This document shows positions 22,648 through 31,146 of a stretch of DNA of 64,000 bases, one piece after another; position 1 is the stretch's first letter, and each line of letters starts with the position of its first letter. The notes under the pieces were generated by a model. That model was not told the DNA's origin, did no database searches, and saw nothing but the letters and a program-made list of their open reading frames with translations. The stretch is from Halorubellus litoreus (lineage in GTDB: Archaea; Halobacteriota; Halobacteria; Halobacteriales; Natrialbaceae). Location: the NCBI RefSeq assembly GCF_037081675.1, contig NZ_JAZAQL010000002.1, forward strand, positions 1,419,670 through 1,483,669, written 5' to 3'. The position numbers and the translations under genes were made by a program.

Positions 22648-23296
22648 GCAGACTGGTTTTCGGTAGACTGACAGGTATCTTTCGGTGGGGCGACGAGTCG
22701 GGCCATGCGACCGCGACCGCACCGCATCACAGCCTCGCCCTCCCCAGCCGACTCGGCGCGACCACCGGTCGCGCCTCGTCCCTCGCGCAGTATCGACGCG
22801 ACGCGGCTCACCGGCGTTCGCCGCGTCGCGACACCGCGCGCCAGCCGGTGGTCGAACGGTCGATTCGCCACCGACCGGCCGCGAGCAGCGCGCGCAGGAC
22901 TGCGCGCGTGCTGCGAGCAGGGGAAGGGCAGGCGCGGTGCGGTCGCGGACGCGGTGGCGGTGCTGCGCGCTGCCGCCGGTGCAGCGGGCAGGAACCGAGG
23001 AACCGAACACGCCCTCGCCACCACAGCGAGGTTTACACGAGACGTAAACCTTGGCGGTGCGTTCGGGCGCAGTCACCTCCTGGGGCCGCTGCCGGCACGC
23101 TGTCGCGGTTCCGGCGGCGTCGCGGTCGCGGCTGCGACGCTGCGCGGTCGCTGTACCGATGCGGTCGACGCTCGACCACACGAACCACCGTTCGCTGGTC
23201 GCGGGCACGTTCACTTTTCCATCAACGTTTTGCGAGCGACGGCCGCGACCCGCGCGGAGCGCGAGTTGCACAGCCGTCGCTCGACGAACGGTTGTG
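22648..23296. other. 650-base gap without a convincing gene
   Basis: Long arginine/alanine-rich open frames on the plus strand do not look like haloarchaeal proteins and have no domain. The main visible feature is the GTTTAC-N7-GTAAAC dyad at 23031-23049. The rest is GC-rich low-complexity sequence. Confidence 0.5.
23031..23049. promoter_or_regulatory. Dyad GTTTAC-N7-GTAAAC, second copy
   Basis: The same dyad and spacer length as at 2816-2834. The flank after the right arm is also similar (ACGTAAACCTTGGCGGTG here, ACGTAAACCTCGTCGGTG there), so the shared element is about 25-30 bp. The perfect part here extends to AGGTTTAC...GTAAACCT. Confidence 0.45.
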
Positions 23297-23668
23297 GTTG
23301 AGAGGAGTAAGCCCCCTTCTGTTCGGCCCGGCATTCGGCTGAGCGTCCACATCCGCGTCCGGGCTACCTTGTGGTGTGGACTTGCACCGGCGAGGATTCG
23401 CCGTTCCATCCGTTCGCACCGGTCTCGGCTCGGCGGGTTAGCTCCCTCCCCTCACGGGTCGGTTCGCACGCTCACGGCTCGCGCCGTTCGCGCCGAGCGG
23501 TGACTCGCGTCACCGCTCGCGCCTCATCGCTCGCGGTACGGGGTGTCGTTTCTGTTCCAGCGCCAGCGGTCTCCCGCTCTGGACTTGCGTCCAGTCGCCT
23601 GCCCGGACGGTGGGGGGACTTTCCTCGCTCGCCCCGGAGGGGCAGCGGTGGCCGGGCTCTCTCTACCG
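23297..23668 (-). ncRNA. rnpB: RNase P RNA
   Basis: The minus strand contains the universal RNase P landmarks in order: 'GAGGAAAGTCC' (CR-I) near 23637-23627, 'AACAGAAACGACACC' (CR-II) near 23560-23546, a GC-rich variable region, 'GGTGCAAGTCCACACCACAA' near 23398-23379 region, and 'GAACAGAAGGGGGCTTA' (CR-V) near 23324-23308. 'GGTAGAGAGAG' near the 5' end can pair with 'CTCCTCTCAACC' at the 3' end to form P1. This is an archaeal type A-like RNA, the catalytic part of the enzyme that matures tRNA 5' ends. The ends are approximate, set by P1. Confidence 0.9.
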
Positions 23669-23690
23669 ACTCGACGTAGACCACTGGCGT

Positions 23691-23700
23691 GGTTAACTCC
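23691..23700 (-). promoter_or_regulatory. TATA box of the RNase P RNA gene
   Basis: The minus-strand 'ggagttaacc' is centred about 27 bases before the inferred RNA 5' end, which supports that end. Confidence 0.45.
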
Positions 23701-23761
23701 TGCGGTGACCGGTCGAGTCGAAACGAAAGCGTTCAAGAGCGTTCCTCCCGGTAATACGTGT

Positions 23762-24367
23762 ATGTCGAAGGCGACAACCGCCAGTTTCTCGTACGATGAC
23801 GGTGCACGAGCGGTCGAACTCGCTCGTGAGGCCGTCGAGTCGTTCGTCGTCAACGGGCAGCGCGAACAACCGGGGAGTATGCGTGACGCCTTCTACGAGC
23901 GAACTGGCGCGTTCGTCCGCCTGGAATCCACTCGCGGCCGCGGGAGCCTCCGTGGGTGCGCGGGCGGCTACGAGAGCGACGAACGCGTCGGGCACGTCAT
24001 CGTGGACGCCGCCATCAAGGCGGCGAGCGAGGACTCGTGTGGCTCCGAGATCACGCCCTCCGAGCTCGACAACCTCACCGTCTCGCTGTGCTACGTGAAC
24101 AACGTCGTCCTCACGGACGACCCGGTCGCGGACATCGAGATCGGGCGCCACGGCGCGGCGATCGATACCGGCACCGAGTCCGGGTGGCTGTACCCGACCG
24201 TCCCCCTCGAGCACGGCTGGAGCGCCGAGGAGTACCTCGCGCGCGTCTGCCGGAAGGCCGGCCTGGCGCCGAACGCGTACGAACGCGAGGACGTCATGGT
24301 GACGCTGTTCGACGGGCAAGTGTTCCGCGAGCGCGAACCCAACGGGAGCGTTCAGGAACTCCGCTAG
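23762..24367 (+). CDS. AMMECR1 domain protein
   Basis: A 201-residue protein that is the AMMECR1 domain over its whole length. Diagnostic parts are 'FVRLESTRGRGSLRGCAGGY' (the conserved LRGCxG motif, Cys near 72), 'DAAIKAASEDSC', 'ITPSELDNLTVSL', 'SGWLYPTVPLEHGWSAEEYL' and 'LARVCRKAGL'. AMMECR1 proteins occur in all domains of life; a conserved Cys/His/Glu pocket suggests an enzyme, but the reaction is unknown. In several archaea the gene is near radical-SAM or MEMO genes; here it neighbours RNase P RNA. It is probably transcribed as a single gene. Confidence 0.92.
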   Translation: MSKATTASFSYDDGARAVELAREAVESFVVNGQREQPGSMRDAFYERTGAFVRLESTRGRGSLRGCAGGYESDERVGHVIVDAAIKAASEDSCGSEITPSELDNLTVSLCYVNNVVLTDDPVADIEIGRHGAAIDTGTESGWLYPTVPLEHGWSAEEYLARVCRKAGLAPNAYEREDVMVTLFDGQVFREREPNGSVQELR

Positions 24368-24552
24368 CGACCTCGACGCACCGCGAGCTGGTTCTGGAGC
24401 GAGATTTGAAGTACGGAGCCGCGGCGACGGTCGGCGTGCCCGACGCGTGGGTGCGTCGACGTCCAGGCGGGAGTGCGACTCGCGTCGACGCCACCGCTAG
24501 CAACGAGTCGCCTGCTCGCCCCCTGACTGCAGCAATCGCTACGAGCGACGCG

Positions 24553-25698
24553 TCAGTAGTCGACGCGGCGGGCGTCGGCGAGACAGCGGTCGGTCGCGTC
24601 CGCGAGGTCGAACTCGCGGACGAGTTCGCCGTCCTTGAGAAGTGGTTCCAGCAGCGGCGTGCCGTCCGTGGGGCCGGGTCGGTCGGCGAGCCCGACGTGA
24701 TGCGCGCCGTCCGCGGTGCGGTACACCTGTTTGACGCCGCCGAGCTTCCCGCGTTTCGCGACCGGGTCGCCGTCCACCGCGACGATGTCGAGCGCGAAGT
24801 CCACGGGGTTCGCGTCCGTGATGGCGCTCCCGACGCCGAACCCGTCCACGACGCGCCGGAGGTCGCGTAGCTCCTCGGGGCCGAGGCCGCCGGAGACGAA
24901 GACGTCGACGTCCTCGTGGCCGCGTACGTCGAGCGCCCACTGGACCTCGCGGACGATGTGCTCGAAGTCGCCGCGGCGACTGCCCGTGGTGTCGAGGCGG
25001 ACGCCGTCGAGGTCGTCGCCGAGCGCGTCGACCGCACGCAGCACCTCGTCCTTCTCGTCGGTGAACGTGTCACAGAGCGCGACCCGTGGAACGTCCGCGG
25101 GCGCCGCGTCGTCGAACGCGCGCCACGCAGCCTCCTGGTTCCCGCGCCCGAAGCACAACATGAGGGCGTGGGGCATCGTCCCGCTCGCCTCCCGGCCGAG
25201 GACGTCGCCCGCGGCGACGTGACTGAACCCGTCCAGGCCCGCCAGGAGCGCGCTCCGTTCGACGACCGCCGCGATACTCGGGTGCACGTGGCGTGCACCG
25301 AAGCTCAGGACGTTCGAGTCGGGCGCCGCCCGGCGCGCGTGCAGCGCCGCGGACGCGAACCCGCTCGCGTGCGACAGGTACCCGAGGAGCGACGTCTCCA
25401 GGCGTGCGAACTCGAGGTAGTCGCCCGCGATACGCATCACGGGCCCGCCGTCGAACGCGCGGCCTTCGCGGAGTGCGTGCACGTCGAGGTCGCGTCCTTC
25501 GAGGAGCGCCGCCGCGTCTTTCACGCCCGCGAACACCTCGAACTCGCCGTCCGGGAACTGGTCCGCCGTCACCTCCGCGACCACGTGCGGGTTCCGGCCA
25601 GCACCTTCGAGTGCTTCGACCGTCCGGTCGAAGTACGCGTCCGTCGCCCGCCCCGACAGCACCGCATCGTCGGGAATCGTGTCGAACGTCTCGCTCAT
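24553..25698 (-). CDS. pncB: Nicotinate phosphoribosyltransferase
   Basis: A 381-residue enzyme of the type II phosphoribosyltransferase fold used in NAD salvage, converting nicotinate and PRPP to nicotinate mononucleotide. Recognisable parts are 'TDAYFDRTVEAL' near 18-29, 'PVMRIAGDY' and 'ETSLLGYLSHASGFAS' near 100-115, 'LSFGARHVHPSIA' near 130-143, 'CDTFTDEKDEVL' near 208-219, 'VRLDTTGSRRGDF' and 'VFVSGGLGPEEL' near 265-276. It ends in 'GGVKQVYR'. Its start overlaps the stop of the upstream surface-protein gene by four bases (ATGA), so the two are translated from one transcript. The nicotinamidase gene at 28916 completes the pathway locally. Confidence 0.92.
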   Translation of the reverse strand: MSETFDTIPDDAVLSGRATDAYFDRTVEALEGAGRNPHVVAEVTADQFPDGEFEVFAGVKDAAALLEGRDLDVHALREGRAFDGGPVMRIAGDYLEFARLETSLLGYLSHASGFASAALHARRAAPDSNVLSFGARHVHPSIAAVVERSALLAGLDGFSHVAAGDVLGREASGTMPHALMLCFGRGNQEAAWRAFDDAAPADVPRVALCDTFTDEKDEVLRAVDALGDDLDGVRLDTTGSRRGDFEHIVREVQWALDVRGHEDVDVFVSGGLGPEELRDLRRVVDGFGVGSAITDANPVDFALDIVAVDGDPVAKRGKLGGVKQVYRTADGAHHVGLADRPGPTDGTPLLEPLLKDGELVREFDLADATDRCLADARRVDY

Positions 25699-27125
25699 AC
25701 GCCGGCTTCGAGCGGCCCGCCGAAAAGCGAGTCGGTCCCGGCGCGCGCGACTGCCCGATCGCGGCGTTCGTGCACGCCGTCGAGTGCCCGATTCCGCGGT
25801 TCGTGCACGCCGTCGAGTGCGTCGACGGTCGGCGCGTTCACGACGAGGACGGTGTCGCCAGTGCGGACGACGCGGAACGCGTCCGCGAACGCGCCCTCGC
25901 GAACGACGAACACGCCGTCACCTCGAGCGGTCGCGTCCTTCGACGCGAGGAGGTCGCGGTACGCGTCCGCGAACTCGCGAGCGTCCGCGTCGCTGTCCCA
26001 CGTCGTCCGCCAAACGTAGCCGTACGCGCCGTCGTTCTCGTACGCGACCAGCTGGTCGCCACCCCACCCCGCCGTGACGGGGTGGTCGTACGTGAACCGC
26101 GACAACGGGTCGTCGTTGCTCGCGTAGTGGTCGTTCGGTATCTGGCCGTTGTACCAGAACATCGCGTACGCGGTCGCCTCGCCGACGACCTGCGGGCTTC
26201 CGACAGGGTTCCAGTCCGCGTTCGACCGGTCTTCGACGTCGACCTCGTCGGGGCGTTCGTCGGGATATGCCTCGGGGTGGATGACCTGTTCGGTGCTCTC
26301 GGGTTGCGCTTCGAACACGGCGTCGACGGCGTCCCAGCCGCCGCGTTCGTGGATCGCCGCGACGAACGTCGACCCTTCCGCGTACGGGACGAACGTCGAC
26401 GCGAACAACCCGCGGTTGTACTCCGCGGGCGCCCCACCGCCGCTCTCGGGCACGTCGACGCAGTCGTACGTCCCGTTCGCGCACCGCTGCTCGTACAGGT
26501 ACTCGACGTAGTTCGCATCACCCTCGACGATACCGCGGCCGGCGAGCGTCGCGTCACGCGTTCGACCGTCCACGCGCAGCGTCAACTGCTGGTCCTGGAG
26601 TGCGTGCTCGAGTTCGTGCACGAGCGTCGCCCGCGAGATACCGAGGTCCGCGCCGCTCCCGATGACGACGATCCGGCCGTTCGTGTAGTACCCCTGGACG
26701 GCGGACCCGTACAGTTCGTCGAACGCCGCTGCAACGCCCGCGTCCTCGCCGACGACGAACGTCGCCTCCCAGAGCTGCTCCTCGGTCGGTGACCCCTCGG
26801 GGTCGTCGCTCCCGCCCGAGCGGTACTCCTCGCGAGAGAGGACTCGCACTTCGACGTCCTCGGTGAACTCGTGGCCGCGGATGCGCTCGATGCGCGCCAT
26901 CATGCGCGCACTCACCACCTCGAGTTCCGCCTTCGACAGGCCGTCGCTCGCGGTGACGGCGACCGAGTCGTTCCACCAGTAGCCGTCCTCCCAGCCGAGG
27001 ACGTCCTCGCTCGGGTCCGGGCGGTTCGACTCGGGTTCATCGATGCCGCCGACGTCGAGGAACGCCGAACAGCCGGTGAGCGCGAGGACGGTGACGAGCG
27101 CGACAGCGACGAGGACTCGACGCAT
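25695..27125 (-). CDS. Hvo_1808-type surface lipoprotein with HExxH motif
   Basis: A 476-residue exported protein. It starts MRRVLVAVALVTVLALTGC, a Sec-type signal and lipobox with Cys 19. The mature part begins with the family signature 'PDPSEDVLGWEDGYWWNDS'. HELEH at 170-174 ('LVHELEHALQDQ') and 'GIVEGDANYVEYLYE' near 198-212 form a gluzincin-like zinc protease site. The C-terminus has a tandem duplication of 'LDGVHEPRNRA' ('LDGVHERRDRA'), visible in the DNA as two copies of about 33 bases at 25765-25830. It is paralogous to the next gene (27222-28757). Protease activity is inferred. Confidence 0.82.
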   Translation of the reverse strand: MRRVLVAVALVTVLALTGCSAFLDVGGIDEPESNRPDPSEDVLGWEDGYWWNDSVAVTASDGLSKAELEVVSARMMARIERIRGHEFTEDVEVRVLSREEYRSGGSDDPEGSPTEEQLWEATFVVGEDAGVAAAFDELYGSAVQGYYTNGRIVVIGSGADLGISRATLVHELEHALQDQQLTLRVDGRTRDATLAGRGIVEGDANYVEYLYEQRCANGTYDCVDVPESGGGAPAEYNRGLFASTFVPYAEGSTFVAAIHERGGWDAVDAVFEAQPESTEQVIHPEAYPDERPDEVDVEDRSNADWNPVGSPQVVGEATAYAMFWYNGQIPNDHYASNDDPLSRFTYDHPVTAGWGGDQLVAYENDGAYGYVWRTTWDSDADAREFADAYRDLLASKDATARGDGVFVVREGAFADAFRVVRTGDTVLVVNAPTVDALDGVHEPRNRALDGVHERRDRAVARAGTDSLFGGPLEAGV

Positions 27126-27221
27126 CACGTGCACTTGGCGGCGACGGTGTAAAAGGAGTGTTGCGAGCGGTCGCGGTCGGTCGCGCGTTCACGCGGGACT
27201 CGACCGCCTCGCGAACCGACC

Positions 27222-28757
27222 TCAGGCGAGGACCGCGACGGCGTTCGTCGACGCGGTCGCGTTCGTCGACCCGGACGCGTACTCGGGTTTGAGGGCGTCG
27301 ACCGCGTCGACGTCCGGCCCGTTCACGACGACGACGCGCTTCCCGTCGATGACGACGCGGAACGCGTCGGCGTACGCGCCACTCGGCACGCGCCACGTGT
27401 TCTCGTCGACCTGTTCCGCGCCGAGACCACTCAGGAGTTCGAGGTACGCCGCCCGGAACTGTTCGGCGTCCCGCTCGGTGTCCCACTCGGTCACCCACAC
27501 GTACCCGTCCTCGTCGCTGTTCGGGGACGTGTACGGGTACACGCGGTCGCCCGCCCAGCCGTCCGACGGCGGGGCGCTGTAGTTGTAGCGGTCGAACTCG
27601 CCCTCGGCGCTGAGGAGCGCACGCCAGTCGACGATGTCCTGGCCGAGACCACCGGCGCGCTCGGGGTACGACGCGTACCAGAACATCGAGTAGATCGACA
27701 CCTCGCCGACGGTATCGTACCCGTCGACGCCCTGGCCGGGGAACGTCTCCCAGCCGTCGGTCGCGGTGTTCTCGTACTCGATGGTCGCGGGCTGCTCCGC
27801 CTCGTCCGGCGTCCGTGCGTGGATGACCGTCTCCGTCGACGCGGGCGGGTTCCGGATGACCTCGTCGACGAGGTCCCAGCCACCGGCTTGCTTCAGGCGG
27901 TCGATGTAGTTCGGGCCGTCCGCGTAGGGATTGAAGATGGTGACGTAGATTCCGAAGTTGAACTCGCCACCGCCACCGCCGGAGGACGGCGTGGCGACGC
28001 AGTCCCACGTGCCGTTGATGCAGTAGTCCTCGTACACGTACTCGACGTAGTTCGCGTCACCTTCGATGACGCCGTCACCCGCGAGGTTCCCGTCCTGGGT
28101 CGGCGCGGCGTACTTCGCTTGCGTGAGGTCGAAGTACTGGTCCTGGAGGGCGTGCTGGAGTTCGTGTACGAGCGTCGCGTTACTGATGACTGGCGTGTCG
28201 GGGTTGTCGGAGATGATGACGATGGCGTCCTCGCTCGGACTGTAGTAGCCGCCGACGCCCGAGGAGTAGAACTGCGATATCTGGTCGGTGACGTTCTTCT
28301 CTTCGCTGGAGATGAACAGTGCCTCCCAGACCTGATTGTTCCAGTCGGACTGCACTTTCGGCGTCCCGGAGTTACTGGACTGGTTCGCGTACTCGCTGCG
28401 CGGGATGACGTCCACGGGGACGCGTTCCTTGAACTCCTTGTTCCGGATGACTTCGACGCGCGCCATCGCGCGGGAGACGAACACCTCGATCTCTTCGTCG
28501 GTGAGGCCGTCGGACTGGTCGACGTCGATGGATTCGTTCGCCCACACGCCGTCCTCCCACCCGATGACGTCCTCGCTCGGGTCGGGGGGTGCGTCGTCGC
28601 TATCGTCGGTGGTCGTCGTGGTTGGCGGGGTACTGGTCGTCTCGGGGACTGTGGTCGCTTCGGTCGCGCCGCCGGTCGTCGTTCCGGGGCCAGCTGGGGC
28701 GTTACAGCCGGCGAGGACGACCGCGAGGACCACGAGGACGGTTGCCAGTCGCTTCAT
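27222..28757 (-). CDS. Hvo_1808-type surface lipoprotein with HExxH motif, paralogue
   Basis: A 511-residue exported protein starting MKRLATVLVVLAVVLAGC, with lipobox Cys 18, then a Thr/Pro/Glu-rich linker (residues 25-55) likely glycosylated at the surface. The family signature 'PDPSEDVIGWEDGVWANES' follows. HELQH lies at 198-202 in 'ATLVHELQHALQDQYFDL', with 'GVIEGDANYVEYVYEDYC' downstream giving the third ligand Glu. Asn-X-Ser/Thr sequons are frequent, as in haloarchaeal S-layer-associated proteins. A TTTAATT promoter-like box lies about 20 bases upstream. It shares domain order with 25695-27125 over its length, so the pair arose by tandem duplication. Confidence 0.85.
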   Translation of the reverse strand: MKRLATVLVVLAVVLAGCNAPAGPGTTTGGATEATTVPETTSTPPTTTTTDDSDDAPPDPSEDVIGWEDGVWANESIDVDQSDGLTDEEIEVFVSRAMARVEVIRNKEFKERVPVDVIPRSEYANQSSNSGTPKVQSDWNNQVWEALFISSEEKNVTDQISQFYSSGVGGYYSPSEDAIVIISDNPDTPVISNATLVHELQHALQDQYFDLTQAKYAAPTQDGNLAGDGVIEGDANYVEYVYEDYCINGTWDCVATPSSGGGGGEFNFGIYVTIFNPYADGPNYIDRLKQAGGWDLVDEVIRNPPASTETVIHARTPDEAEQPATIEYENTATDGWETFPGQGVDGYDTVGEVSIYSMFWYASYPERAGGLGQDIVDWRALLSAEGEFDRYNYSAPPSDGWAGDRVYPYTSPNSDEDGYVWVTEWDTERDAEQFRAAYLELLSGLGAEQVDENTWRVPSGAYADAFRVVIDGKRVVVVNGPDVDAVDALKPEYASGSTNATASTNAVAVLA

Positions 28758-28915
28758 GGCTATCATCGGGGGCTACGAATTAAAGAAACGCCCGGTCGAA
28801 GCGACCCGGGTGCTGGTGGCCGACCGTGGCGTCGTCGTGTCCGACGCGACTCGTCGGGTCGTGGTCGACGAGGTGGAGCCGAAGGATTAGGAGGGCGGCG
28901 AGCCGACGTTCACGT

Positions 28916-29485
28916 ATGCACGCAGATTCGGATTCCGCAGCGCTCGTCGTGGTGGACATGCAGAACGGGTTCTGTCATCCGGACGGAAGCCTGTACGCAC
29001 CCGGGAGCGAGGACGCCGTCGACCCGGTCGCCGAACTCGTCGACCGCGCGCACGACGCCGGCGTTCGCGTGGTGTTCACGCGCGACGTCCACCCGCCCGA
29101 GCAGTTCGCGGACGCGCACTACTACGACGAGTTCGAGCAGTGGGGCGAGCACGTCCTCGAGGGCTCCTGGGACGCCCAAGTCGTCGACGAACTCGACGTC
29201 CACGACGACGACCACGTCGTCGAGAAGCACACGTACGACGCGTTCCACGACACCGAACTCGACGGCTGGTTGTCGGCGCGCGGCATCGACGACCTCCTGT
29301 TCTGTGGGACCTTGGCGAACGTCTGCGTCCTCCATACCGCGGGGTCCGCGGGCCTCCGAGATTACCGGCCCGTCATGGTCGAGGACGCCATCGGCGCGAT
29401 AGAAGCCGACCACAAGGAGTACGCGCTCGAGCACGCCGACTGGCTGTTCGGCGAGGTCGTCGACAGCAGCGACGTCACGTTCTGA
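28916..29485 (+). CDS. pncA: Nicotinamidase/isochorismatase-family hydrolase
   Basis: A 189-residue cysteine hydrolase. The catalytic triad is D14 in 'VVVDMQNGF', K104 in 'VVEKHTYDAF' and C137 in 'LANVCVLHTA'. The metal-binding 'FTRDVHPPEQF' segment near 53-64 contains Asp and His as in nicotinamidases ('DWH' is replaced by 'DVH'). With pncB on the other side of the surface-protein pair, the likely role is deamidation of nicotinamide to nicotinate for NAD salvage. Other isochorismatase-type amidases cannot be excluded. Length is typical. Confidence 0.85.
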   Translation: MHADSDSAALVVVDMQNGFCHPDGSLYAPGSEDAVDPVAELVDRAHDAGVRVVFTRDVHPPEQFADAHYYDEFEQWGEHVLEGSWDAQVVDELDVHDDDHVVEKHTYDAFHDTELDGWLSARGIDDLLFCGTLANVCVLHTAGSAGLRDYRPVMVEDAIGAIEADHKEYALEHADWLFGEVVDSSDVTF

Positions 29486-29518
29486 GCCGCGTTCGCGTGG
29501 CGAACGACCAGAAGTCCG

Positions 29519-29971
29519 TCAGTCGTCGGCGGCGAGCCACTTGTCCGAGTACGACGTCCCGCACGCGCAGTGGGCGTACGCGTGCACGACGTCGCCTTCG
29601 GTGTAGAGGCCGTCGAACTCCTCCTCGTCCTTCTCGTCCTCGCTGAACGCGAACACGAACTCGACGACGTGCTCGACGTCGGGGTCGTCCTCGGCGTCCG
29701 GGCACTCGCCGGTCGTGAGGTCGTGCTCGATCGGGCTCTCGGTCCCCATCGCGCCCTGCGCGAAGTTCATCGCGTCCATCCCCGTGGCGGCGTGGAACGC
29801 GTTCCGGCCGCTCTCGCCGTCGACGACGATGACGATACCGTCGGCGGTGCGGACGCCGTACTTCTCCAGGCGCCCGAGGTCGTCCACGTAGTCGTCCGCG
29901 AGGTAGATCGCCACGTCGTCCGGTCGGTCACCGGCGAGGAACGCCTCCCGGCGCGCGCTGACGTCGGTCAT
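29519..29971 (-). CDS. DUF5807 family protein
   Basis: A 150-residue acidic protein starting MTDVSARREAFLAGDRPDDV. It contains 'VAIYLADDYVDDLGRLEKYG', 'GIVIVVDGESGRNAFHAATG' and a C-terminal pair of cysteines in 'HAYAHCACGTSYSDKW', with another Cys in 'TGECPDAEDD', so a zinc site is possible. I recall it as the haloarchaea-specific DUF5807 family, function unknown. It is convergent with pncA and separated from the archaellum cluster by a 550-base gap. Confidence 0.75.
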   Translation of the reverse strand: MTDVSARREAFLAGDRPDDVAIYLADDYVDDLGRLEKYGVRTADGIVIVVDGESGRNAFHAATGMDAMNFAQGAMGTESPIEHDLTTGECPDAEDDPDVEHVVEFVFAFSEDEKDEEEFDGLYTEGDVVHAYAHCACGTSYSDKWLAADD

Positions 29972-30523
29972 GGAACGTACTCGACGGTCGAGGCTGAAAA
30001 ACTCCGCGTGTTCCCCGCGCTCGCACTGGGAGACGCCGCCGCGGAGCGACTGGCGTCGAGACCGCGAACCGTCGCTGTCGAGCGTAGCGTCGAAAGAAAA
30101 CCGCGAGGTGGGCCGTGGTCGCGTCGTCACGCGACCGTGGCCCGCGCGTTGGGTGAACTGTGAGCCGGCTCGTTGCGGGCCGACTCGGGTTGCCTACCGA
30201 TGTGGGATACGCCGAAGCGTATGGTCGTTCGCGATTCCTCGATCGTTCGTGCGTACCGGACCGACGTGGCGTGAGCCTCCTGGGTTCACGCCGCGTCACG
30301 TGCGTGCGTGACGGCGTCGGTGTGTCGTGCCTCGAACTGGGTTCGCCACTATCATTCCGTTGTTCGGATGGCGAGTCCACGAGCGCATCCGGCCGGCGCC
30401 AGACGCGCTGCCAGCGGCGCACACATCCTGCCGCGTGCCACCGGCGCATCCCCGGCGTCAACGCCGGAGCGGGATGCGCCCGGGGACGAGCTCACCCGGC
30501 CGATACCGGGTCGAAGGTGTGCG
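29972..30523. other. 550-base gap before the archaellum cluster
   Basis: No convincing gene is seen. GC-rich inverted segments (for example around 30440-30480, 'CGGCGTCAACGCCG') could form hairpins near the end of the archaellin transcript. Confidence 0.45.
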
Positions 30524-31144
30524 TCAGACCGCGACCGTGGTCTCGTCGCTGATCGTGTTCGGGACGTTCACACCGTAGATCGTCGACGCACCGGACTGGT
30601 CGACGAACGTGACCGTCGCCTCCTCGCCCTCCTGGAGTTCCGCGAGCTGGTTGTTCATCGTATTCAGGTCGATACGGACGACCCGCCGGTCGGAGCTGCT
30701 GTCGAGGACGACGGACGCGCCGTCCGGACCGTCGTGCAGCGGGTTGTTGATGTCCGTGTCGTTGATCTCGTAGACGGCGAACGTCCTCGCGCCCGCAGCG
30801 GTGTCGTTGGCGAACGTCAGCGTCTTCGAGACCTCGTCGGTCTTGAGTTGCACCGTCGCCGCCGAGAGGTCGATGTCGCCCGACCCCGAGGACTTCATGA
30901 CCGTGAAGTTCAGCGAGGAGACGTTCCCGCTGTCGATGTGCCCGGATGCGCTCACGACCGTGAGCTGGTTGGAGACCTGGGCTTGCGAGTCCTGCCCCGT
31001 GTCGGAGGCCGTGGACTCGAGCAGGCCTGCCGTGTTGATGAGCACGCCGGCTGCGACCGCGGCGACCAGCACCATCGCGATGAAGATGATCAGGGTGCCG
31101 ATGCCGACTTGACCGCGTTCGTTGGTATCGATTGCATCGAACAT
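30524..31144 (-). CDS. arlA: Archaellin (major filament protein), third in the cluster
   Basis: A 206-residue archaellin. The class III signal peptide is cut before Gln in 'NERGQVGIGTLIIFIAMVLV', and the hydrophobic helix that follows forms the filament core. The signature 'GLLESTASDTGQDSQAQVSN' comes next, then a beta-rich outer domain, and it ends with 'FVDQSGASTIYGVNVP', shared with the next archaellin. Asn-X-Ser/Thr sites (for example 'NVSS', 'NFTV', 'NDTA') fit N-glycosylation. Its ATG lies 2 bases after the stop of the 31147-31731 archaellin, so the two are co-transcribed. Confidence 0.95.
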   Translation of the reverse strand: MFDAIDTNERGQVGIGTLIIFIAMVLVAAVAAGVLINTAGLLESTASDTGQDSQAQVSNQLTVVSASGHIDSGNVSSLNFTVMKSSGSGDIDLSAATVQLKTDEVSKTLTFANDTAAGARTFAVYEINDTDINNPLHDGPDGASVVLDSSSDRRVVRIDLNTMNNQLAELQEGEEATVTFVDQSGASTIYGVNVPNTISDETTVAV

Positions 31145-31146
31145 TG

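Noticed and set aside
22705..23301. Long arginine/alanine-rich plus-strand frames upstream of RNase P RNA.
   Set aside because: Composition is that of frameshadow in GC-rich DNA, not of acidic haloarchaeal protein, and no domain is visible.
28756..28890. A 44-codon plus-strand frame (MAIIGGYELKK...) overlapping the start of the second surface-protein gene.
   Set aside because: It runs through the likely promoter of the minus-strand gene (TTTAATT box) and has no family resemblance; more likely chance.
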